Shown: piece after piece, positions 55,880 to 64,000 of the stretch
Position numbering within the stretch: the first letter of the stretch is position 1
Layout of the letters: every line of letters starts with the position of its first letter
Origin: Tenrec ecaudatus
Taxonomy: Eukaryota; Chordata; Mammalia; Afrosoricida; Tenrecidae
Reading direction: 5' to 3'
Assembly: GCF_050624435.1 (NCBI RefSeq)
Contig: NC_134546.1
Location: 18,065,001-18,129,000, forward strand
DNA: 64,000 bases
Position numbers and translations under genes: made by a program
The notes under the pieces: model-generated
What the model was told of the DNA's origin: nothing
What the model saw: only the letters and a program-made list of their open reading frames with translations
Databases searched by the model: none

Positions 55880-58800
55880 CCATCATACTAGCCTTTCTTT
55901 CCCGGACTGCGACTCCAGCTCACCCCGGCTCAGGATCTTCCTCTCCGGCCTTCTGCCTTTTCTCGGACTCTTAGTCTCGGATCTGACCCAGCAGTGGCTC
56001 CCAGGTGCCGAAGCATAGTCCAGGGAGGCAGCAGGAGCTGGGAGCAGGCAGGCGGGGAGGTGTCTGTCAGGGGCAGGGCTCATATACTAGGAGGGAGAGG
56101 GAGGGAGGCAGGGAGACATGACTGGAAGTTGAGTTCACTTGTCTCCGCTGAGCTTCCCACAAGCCCCCTGGGGAAATCAGGAAAGGCAGAAGCTCCCAGG
56201 TGACTGCAGAAGTGGGGCCTCGGGTGGCAGCAGCTCAGGTGCTGACAGGAAAATCGGGGGGTGGGGGGTCAGAGTCGATGGGCTCTGGCAGCTGGATGTC
56301 TGGAGAGAGCTGGACTGGTACCACCTCCAGAGGGGACACAGGACAAGGGGACAGACTCTCAGTACACTAGGGCTACTTACTCAAAGCCAAGGGGTGGCCA
56401 CCGTCCCCCACCCCACCCCGAGGCAGCTTGTCTCTGGGTTCTGAGTCTCTTCAGCCGCCCCCCCTGGGCCCTGCACCCTCCTACCCTCTCCCGACATACG
56501 TCATATTTGCAGGTGCGGGCATAAAGCTTCTATGACTGACGTGCCAGTTTCTAGAGATAATGGCAGGCGGGCCCAGCTGACTGATTAAAGAAGTGAGCCC
56601 AAGTGCAGCCCTGCCTTAACCGCCCCTAGGCAAGGCTTTGCCGATGTGAGCCAGGGAGAGCTTTAAGTACACCCCCTCAATATACCTTAAAAGAAGAAAT
56701 ACTTGCCCCCCCAACCCCCCACTTGCCCCAACCCCAGTCCCACAGCCTTCTCTTTCTATTGGGTTGTAGACTTTGTAGATTTAACCTTCAGGAAAAGCAA
56801 GATGGGCTTGGCTGCAGAGGGTTCCTGGTATGATTTTTTTTTTCACCGACTGGGGTTTCATTGGCACTGGGCAGGTTCTAGAATCTATAAATTATAACTC
56901 AAACTCACAGGGGCCAGCTTCTCCCCCAGGCTGCCCTCAGCTCTTGTCAGCTGTCTGGCCCCCACGAAGTTATCTGGGACCCATCACAGAGCCCACACAC
57001 CCTGAATAAAAGTCACTTCCCAGGACCCTACCACCTGAACACCACACTGAAGCACAACCAAAGGAGCCCGCCCCGGGGACGTCCAGTGGGTTCTGAGTCA
57101 CGGCGCCCTCTTGAATGTCAGAGTGGGGTGTGCGGCTGCTTTTCCAGAAATTGAAGGCCAGTCCCTTCATGTGAAGTGCCACTGGGTGGACACAGCCCAT
57201 CACACCTTCAGGGAGGAGCGGAGCACTTCACACACTGGTGCCTTCCGGAGACTCAGAGAGTTAGGGAAGGGAGGGCCGGGGTGTTTCAGAAAGCAGACAA
57301 GTCCCATAGGGACAGTTTCAGATAGAAACTGCCATCAGGTGGACTGAGCGTGGGTTGGGGTCTGGGTTCTGGCATGACGGGCAGCTGTCCCACCCTAGGC
57401 TGGCCAGGCAGGGCAGGGCAGGGCAGTGGAGAAATGGTGCTGAGCAGTGGGGGGTGGGGGGAGGTGCTCAGCCTGTCGGTTGGAGCTAGGAGAGGAGAAA
57501 CAGAATGTCCCCCGGCCTGCACTGCGGGGGGTGGGGGGCTGTGGGAAGGCAGCGGGATTGTGGCTGGTAGCCATGAAGCCTCCCCCAAGGCTGAACCCAT
57601 AAATCTGCCTGGGACCAAGCATCCGCAGAGGGACCCGGGAGAGCTTGGCCGGAGCTGCTCTGGGGCAGCTGGGCGCAGGCGGGCGGGGGGCAGAGGCCAG
57701 GTGTGGGAGGACACAAACACACTGCTTCTCACAAGACCATAAAAGTCCAGCTCAAATGTTCTATTTTTAAAGTCTGTTCGTTTTCCTGGATGGGTTTGAG
57801 GGGAGCAGGAAGCAGAAGTAGACGGACTTCCTGTGTAGTTGGTAGCACCCAGGCTTTTTCTGGGGACCAAGAGAAGCTGAGTACAAAGTACGTGCTGGGG
57901 TTGGGGGAGCGTGCGCCAGCATGTGGTGCTCCTCCTGAGTGCTGGGCAGGCTTGGGGGATTGCCTGCCCCTCCCCCCCCCAGCTCAGACCTAAGCCTTTG
58001 CTGACTTAGAACAGACCCCTGGGGATGACCCCATTGTCCTGGTTGAAAAGACAAGATGAGCAAAATAAAGACCAAGTTGTTGGGGGCCAGGCAGGGGAAG
58101 TCCCCATCATACATGTTTTTAAGGCAAATTCAGGCTTATTGGGGTGGGAGGTACCCTTGGTAGTCCAGCAGGGTCCCAAGGCCATCTCCAGCCGGAAAGC
58201 AGCCAGCAGTCAGACCAAGGAAAGAGGTGCTGCTGGGGGGTGGGGGGGAGTTGCCAATAGGAGGACTAGGGAAGGGCTGGGAACAAGTAAAGGGGTGGCC
58301 GGGCCGCCTCTCCTTGACCAGCACAAGGCTGCCCCTGCAGAAGTATCCATACAAAGGCTTGGATCCTTTTGTCTCCACAGCAGAGGAAGGAAGACCTCTC
58401 TCCCCTGGGAACCAGGGGCTTCTTATTCCGACTGTCAGGGAGGAGGGGGTGAACAAGGGCAGTCAGCTTCGGTCAGGATGGCGAGAATGGGGTCCAAAGG
58501 CAGCTGTAGTCCTCAGGGGCCAGGGCAGGGAGGAAGCCCCCAAAGGCAACAGGCGCACAGATGACAACATGACACTCGGGAGTCCCGGGATGCTGCTCTG
58601 TGGGGGGCCCAGCCCCCCGGGGGGTCTCTCCAATCCCCTGCCCCAGCCTCCTGTGGCCATGGCTCAGGGTGAGGAGCAAGTCCCCCACAGTTGGGTGCAC
58701 ATGTCCTTTCTGTTGAGCGGCAGCAGCACTGGGAGCGCTTAGCTGGGGCTTCAGGGACGCAGAACTGACCGAGGCGCAGGTTAGAGTTCCGGTTAGGCTC

Positions 58801-59860
58801 CACGGAGATCCCAGGGGCTGGTTTTCAAAAGTAGATAACCAGGTCTTCCTTGGTGTGCAGCCTCATAGCAAAGTGGCTGGGAACCGAAGCCGTGTCTTCC
58901 GCACGGAAGGAAAGAATCGACTGCCGCGCCACCGCTTCCCTCAGACACCACGCTGGAGGCGGAAGGTGCTGCCACGTTGGGAAGCAGAGCGGTTAGGAAT
59001 AGATGTCTGAGAAACGCCTTTCCTCTTCCTCTGGGAGGGGCCTCGCTGTGATCAGTCAGCCAGCCATGAACCCCAAACCCAGGGCCCGATAAGCTGGGGC
59101 TCTAGGTCCGGCTTGGAAAACTGGGGCTGGTGGGTCAAAGACGGCTTCCTACTTGTTTGTGTGCGCGCACTTTTTTTAAATTGCCACTCAGCCATTTCTG
59201 TATCCTTCATGAGTAGCTGCCAGGAAGAGTGTAAGCCTGGACTACTTGCCGCCTAGCTGTTTGCAGGAAAGGGTAGCGGACAGCTGCTCTAGAGCAGAGG
59301 AATTTGAATGGTTGTCTGGGAACCCTGGGCTCCCGCCCCCAGTCCCTCCCTCTGATCTATACAGGGGGTCTAAGTATCCAAATTTCTTTTCATAAGACTG
59401 AGACACCATTTGCCACCTTCACCCTTATCATCTCAAGAGTGTAGTGGAATTTTCCTGAAGCCACAATGATGTGTGACATCGCAAGAGATGAAATGTCGAC
59501 GTGGATGGGAGAGTCCGGCTGTCTATGAAGATGTACACTAAAGATCCTTGCAAAAATATAGAGCTATGTTCTTCTTCGCCCTAAAGGTTTTCCAAGCTGG
59601 AAAATAACTGTCATGATAAATAGGACCGGTTCACAGATACTGGGTCAATTACTGTTATTTTTAATAAATACGATTACATTTTGTCTGGTTTCATTTCAGT
59701 GAGGTCTCTTGGAGGATGAAGGTGGGGCTGCTGCCCTGGTGGGTGGAGCCTGCCTCACAGCCCGAGGAGGAAGGTGTGGGTGGGGTGAAGGGGAGGTGGA
59801 AGAACTAAGGCAGAAAAGGTACAAAGACTACTGGGATCCCCCCCCCTAAAAAAATAAGTT
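55880..59860. other. TCF23 downstream region, no gene found
   Basis: GC-rich and mostly unique, with TCF23 3' UTR probably at the left. I looked on the minus strand for the SLC5A6 exons that should follow the exon at 60005-60126, and did not find them. Frames of 100-190 codons at 57286-57870 and 58025-58742 overlap in both strands and are low-complexity. A conserved-looking noncoding function cannot be judged from one genome. Confidence 0.45.
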
Positions 59861-59955
59861 TGCTGACATAGAATCAGTACTGACTCATAAGGATCCCATA
59901 GGACTGTAGAAATGGTCCTGAGGGTTTTTGAGACTTTATCTCTTTATGGAAGTAG
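59860..59955 (-). repeat. AfroSINE-type SINE fragment
   Basis: An inverted tail and body: 'actgactcataaggatccca', 'tgagactttatctctttatg'. It abuts the SLC5A6 fragment. Confidence 0.65.
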
Positions 59956-60004
59956 CAAAACCCTCCCCAGCCTCAGCCCCTTGCCGCCCTGGCCCTACAC
60001 TCAC

Positions 60005-60126
60005 AGCGGGAGCTGAGGTAGCGCTGCACCTGGGCCTGGTTCACCCCATACAAGGAGAGCATCATGAACATACCCCCAAAGGCCAGCGTCCAGAAGGTGT
60101 GCCGCACAAAAGGGTCTGGATCCAGC
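60005..60126 (-). CDS. SLC5A6: SLC5A6 (sodium-dependent multivitamin transporter), single orphan exon
   Basis: SLC5A6 carries biotin, pantothenate and lipoate into cells with sodium. This exon encodes 40 codons, [12 protein letters not shown]...[14 protein letters not shown], which I recognise as human SMVT with M in place of one V. It has an AG acceptor (60128-60127) and a GT donor (60004-60003), with no stop. In a minus-strand gene, later exons should lie at lower coordinates, but none is seen between here and TCF23. Earlier exons, also not found up to 64000, could lie beyond. A partial duplicate, a rearrangement or an assembly error would each explain it. Flanking intron is about 50 bases left and 100 bases right before repeats. 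Confidence 0.7.
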
Positions 60127-60239
60127 CTGCAACAGATGCCACTGAGCACTGTGCCACACGCCCAGTAACGGGGCAGAGTGGAGAAGAGGCACGGGCTAGG
60201 TGACATGCATATACCATAAAACTTTCCATTTTTGTTTAC

Positions 60240-60365
60240 AATTTAGTGCCATTAAGTAGATAGACCATTTGGAAAATGATTGTGGTAGCAATTGTACAAT
60301 TCTACCTGACATGACTGAAATATGGACTGATATGTTGTCTGTATTAAATTCCAACTAACAAAAAA
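60240..60365 (+). mobile_element. L1-like 3' end, second subfamily
   Basis: 'aatgattgtggtagcaattg', 'tgacatgactgaaat', 'attaaattccaactaacaaa'. Confidence 0.5.
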
Positions 60366-60367
60366 AA

Positions 60368-60612
60368 GGACAGTGTAAGACATGAAAAAAAGCATAAATC
60401 ATCGATGGCTCATGAAGGTGGGAGGGTGGGGCAGGGAGGGTGAAAAATGAGCTGACACCAAGAGCTCAAGTAGAAGGAAAATGTTTTGAAAATGGTGATG
60501 GAAACTTATGGACAAATGTGCTTGACACAGTGGCTGGCTGGCTGGATTGTGATAAGAGCTGTATAAACCCTCAATTGTTTTTTAAAAATAATTTTTTTTT
60601 TTAAAAAAAAGG
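60368..60612 (+). mobile_element. Young L1-like 3' end
   Basis: 'gctgacaccaagagctcaag', 'gtgcttgacacagtggctgg', 'ggattgtgataagagctgta', then T- and A-rich tail. Confidence 0.65.
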
Positions 60613-60619
60613 CTACTCA

Positions 60620-61640
60620 CCATGTGTGCCACAGTCACCACGGTATACCAGAACATTTTCCTCATCCCAGACACTTGATACCCAGTAAGTAATCACTGCT
60701 CTTCCTCCTTGCCGGGTGTGCTTGTTCTGATACGTAAGTGGAACTACACAACGTTGGTCCTTTTATGCCCGGCAGAATGTTTTCAAGCTTTGTCACGCTT
60801 CATTCTTTTGGATGAGGGAGTAATATGCCATTGTCTGGCTCTACCACACTGTGTGTTCATTTCCTTTACACGTTTGTAAGATTCTGTCTCACACACGGAT
60901 GGGTCTTAAGGGATGACTGTGTAATTGAAGGGAAGAAATTAAGAGACAGACAAAAGTTTGGGGGTGCTCACCTCTGCCATGGCTTCAGGAACCAGGTCTG
61001 AGCAGAAAAAGGGACTATATTCCCATAACACCTTATATAATCTCAGGGCTTGTAGGCCCCTCAAATCACAGGTAACCACATACAAGTAACAAAGTGGGCG
61101 TCCCCTAACCCTAGACGTCCCCCAGTTGATTGGAGGAGTAACCTAACGCCAGTGCTGGGGCCAGGTAAGGGGTAGTGACTGTCCTCTTAGCAGTGACAGC
61201 AAATGGAACATGTCTGCTCCTATAGATAAGGCTGCCAGCCAGATAGCATGGAGCCATGTGCTTATAAGAGATAACTTTAAGGTAGCACTGTTATGGGACG
61301 ATATTGGGGGTTTATGTTACAAATGAGAATGTGATTGGGACTGACTCATCTCTAACTCACAAGGCCTCCCGCCACTCAGAATCCTGACCTCCCAGGCTTC
61401 TTAAAATATGAAGACAAAGAATGTGTCCCCATCTCTTCTCTTCCCATTCTTCTGTTTCCCACAGCTCTTGATGGACATTTGGGTTGTTTCTACCCTTTGG
61501 CTCTTGGGAATGAGGCTGCTGTGACAAGAATACACTAGTAATCAGAGACATGTAGATCAACTTCCAAGTTTGATCATTTCAAAAGTCGGGGAGACCTTTT
61601 GGCAATATGTGACAATGGTCCAACACACGCACAGCGCTGA
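60620..61640 (+). mobile_element. Old L1 3' region, split by an insert
   Basis: 'cagaatgttttcaagctttg' on the left and 'ttgatggacatttgggttgt' on the right are consecutive in L1 3' UTRs. The 600 bases between are foreign. Confidence 0.7.
60865..61465. mobile_element. Unidentified 600-base insert in L1
   Basis: This interrupts L1 sequence. It could be a solo LTR, but I see no related copy in the window and no clear ends. No coding part is visible. Confidence 0.4.
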
Positions 61641-62960
61641 ATGTCGTGTTGGAATGTTGGCACGCGCCTACTGGAATTAGGACATTCATTAAAGTGATGC
61701 GTCCTCTCTGCCATTTAAACGGATGAGGACAGCCAACCTGTGTGCAACATGAATTTTTGGCTAGGGAGAAAAATATAACGTGTGCAATGTAACAACATTT
61801 GTTTCAGTAGAGATGACATAGATACAAAGAGATTGACGACAAACTGAGAGCTCTGGAAAGGGAGCAGGCCTGCCTGAAGCTCCCCTCACTGTAGGTAGTT
61901 GTCCAGGGAGGTCTTGGCCTTACATCTGCTTTATGCATGATGTTTGTCTCCTTTTCAAGGAGGAGGAAACGAGCTATTCCTTGTGTAATTAAAAATCAGC
62001 TTAATTAATGACAGCCACTTCCTGCCACCGAGAGAGGCTGACATCAAGGGGCGGCTCTTCACAGGACCTCACCCCGTGTTGGTGTCGCGGACACTTTAAA
62101 AAAGCTTGTTGGCATCTACAATTTCATCGTTCGAACATATGAAGAAGCTTTGTGCAGTCGTCATCACACTCAATTTCAGAACATTTTCTTCTCATGCTCA
62201 TGGTCAGCTCCCCATTCCCCCCCCCCCCCCATGGTCCCCTGCCAGGCCCCAATCCAGCTACTGCCTCCATAGATCAACCGATCCTGGAGGTCAAGGACAA
62301 CAGACACGGTCTTCGGACCCGTGGACGGTGGTCATCAGTGGGAAAGGCCCCCTGCCAACAGCAGCACCCTGACTGGACGTGAGCCAAGTGAGAGGTGCCA
62401 GAATGGGCAGAACCTACAGGACCACTGGAGCCGCTCTCCAATCCGGCAGGTAGGTCCGGAAAGGCTTAGCAACCAGTACTTCCCCAGTGGCTGGCAGGAC
62501 CCGCAATTCCGCGCCGACCCCGCCTTTCCCGGATCCGGAAAGGACCGCCGAGGCTCCGCCTATGGATGAGAAATCCCAGGAGTTTAAGCTTGGGTTTCCA
62601 ACCTGCCTGCCCTCAAAGCTGGCTCCCAGGAGCGCTGGGAAAGCCGTGAGGGAGCTGCTCCACGATGCGGCCTTTGCCTGGCAGCCTCACCTGGGGAAGA
62701 GGGATTCCGCAATGAAGCAGGAACCGGGAACAAAGGACCCGTTAACTGCATGGGGCAGGAGCTGCAGGCGTTTGCCAGGACACTCACTCCAGGGGTGCTT
62801 CAAAGAGGTGGGCGCTGACACAGTTGTGCAGACTGGGGGAGGACAAACGCCACTGACTGAGCTGGGGTGATGGAGGGAGAAAGATTTTGAGTTTGATCAT
62901 TGAAAAAAAAAAGTGATAAGCCAGGAATTGGAAACCGTGCTGTGCAGTAGGGATGGAGGA
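61641..62960. other. Unassigned stretch with CpG-richer centre
   Basis: 62090-62230 resembles an L1-like end and finishes in a C run (62217-62230). The part 62400-62870 is CpG-richer and unique, with open frames (for example 62487-62870, 127 codons) that match nothing I know. It could be a promoter or noncoding exon. Confidence 0.35.
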
Positions 62961-62969
62961 AGTACTAGG

Positions 62970-63690
62970 TAGCTAAGAGACAGGGACAGGGGGGCTGTCC
63001 CTCCATGCCTGTATGGGCCCCCCCAGAGGAGGTTGCAAGAGAATCCAGCGACCATCAGCCACCCATAAAGACTTTAACTGGGCATGCTCCAATTCAGGTC
63101 CCCCAAGCCAGATGGGCGTTACACCTGGGTGGCCCAAACTAGCCCCAGACTCCTGACCCCACCCAGGTGGGCTTAATTCAGCCAATGGGGTCGACCAATA
63201 CCATCAACCACACCTCTCCAGCCAGAGGCTTTAAAGGCCATTCTCTTTCTGCTCTGCTCCTGGTCACAGGTAGGTGAAGGCAGGTGTGGGTGGGAGGTTC
63301 CCTGGGGCCTATTGGGGTCCAAAGCCTCTCTTCTCACGTACTCTCTTGGACCCCCACTCCTGGTGGTCGTGGCAAGTCGCAGAGGATTCTCTCCCCTCTT
63401 TCACCGTGCTCCTGCGTCTACTGCGCCAGGCTGTGGTCTCTCTGGTCTCAGGTCACCAGGTGTGGGCGCACAGCCCCACGAGGTTGCCCGTGTTCAGTGG
63501 TGAGCCCCAGAGCGGCTTACACATGGTGGGGCAGCTCCCCCGAAATAGCAAGCACGCTTTTGAGACTGTAAAACCTGAACCTTCTCCCATCCTTTATAAA
63601 AACCCACTTGGATCACCAACCAGGCTTCAGCGTGAATTCACAAAAGCTTTGATTTCTTGGCGCTCTATTTGGATTGGGAGCACACGCTCC
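62970..63690 (+). mobile_element. Solo LTR of an endogenous retrovirus, copy 3
   Basis: The longest copy of this LTR family: 'cagccaatggggtcgaccaa', 'ctgctctgctcctggtcac' and 'cttggatcaccaaccaggct'. No internal region is attached. A fossil. Confidence 0.65.
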
Positions 63691-63834
63691 ACAAACCTTT
63701 GACAATGTTGGTTAGAAAATAACAGACACGTTGGCCTCTGAGGGAGACCCCACTCCTGGGAGTGTGCTGGCTTTGGAGCGAATGTCTCAGCCATCAACAT
63801 ACGCTCTCCGACTCCCCTCTGTGGTGCTAGGGTT

Positions 63835-64000
63835 TCCCGTGGCTGTGGAGTGGATTCAGGCTCATGGCAGCCCCATAAGGTAGAGTGGAACTACACCATA
63901 CAGTGTCTGCAGCCATAAATGTCTGTGGAGAGGTTGATGAGCTCCAACTGCCCCCTGTGGGTTAACAGCTCAAGGCCCCACCACCGTGCCCAGGGCTCCT
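63835..64000 (-). repeat. AfroSINE-type SINE, diverged, running off the window
   Basis: 'ggattcaggctcatggcagc', 'aaggtagagtggaactacac' and the final 'gtgcccagggctcct', which is the inverted head. Confidence 0.7.

Noticed and set aside
57286-57870. 194-codon minus-strand frame rich in P and S
   Set aside because: Low-complexity, no homology recognised, and not spliced to anything.
58130-58760. Possible remains of the last SLC5A6 exon on the minus strand
   Set aside because: A weak run resembling LLPL..K..C could be imagined, but it needs several gaps and I cannot defend it.

Overview
This is nuclear genomic DNA from a mammal, and the repeats point to an afrotherian. Spliced genes with GT..AG introns match known mammalian proteins. 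The repeats include MIR and old L1 copies, a tRNA-headed SINE resembling AfroSINE in more than 20 copies, an RTE/BovB-type LINE sharing that SINE's tail, and a young L1-like family ending in AATAAA. One hAT copy resembles SPIN, which among afrotherians is reported from tenrecs, so a tenrec or close relative is my best guess. Species is inferred from recall of families, not searched.

The gene order matches human 2p23.3: KHK (+, last four coding exons, 0.5-2.8 kb), CGREF1 (-, 4.0-6.2 kb, likely promoter near 17.5 kb), ABHD1 (+, 26.8-32.8 kb), PREB/SEC12 (-, 32.8-36.2 kb), PRR30 (-, 40.4-41.8 kb) and TCF23 (+, 52.5-55.8 kb). A single intact exon of SLC5A6 (-) sits alone at 60.0-60.1 kb. These are neighbours by synteny, not a pathway: KHK phosphorylates fructose, CGREF1 is a secreted EF-hand protein, ABHD1 is an alpha/beta hydrolase, PREB activates SAR1 for COPII budding at the ER, PRR30 is a proline-rich protein of unknown role, and TCF23 is an HLH regulator. 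ABHD1 and PREB converge, and their poly(A) signals overlap in opposite strands.

The gaps are repeat-filled. The 6.3-16.3 kb stretch carries RTE fragments, including a near full-length RTE copy (10.7-14.1 kb) with a SINE and a small DNA element nested in it, and a retrocopy of an unknown mRNA 3' end with a 15-base target-site duplication. The 18-26 kb stretch carries LTR-like repeats, the SPIN-like element nested in a SINE, and a solo LTR. The 42-51 kb stretch is mostly L1 and RTE. The clearest unusual host features are a perfect 21-unit GGGGCGC minisatellite about 200 bases upstream of the ABHD1 start codon, the orphan SLC5A6 exon, and a frame-changed C-terminus in TCF23. I found no CRISPR array, operon, tRNA gene or obviously new biochemical system.
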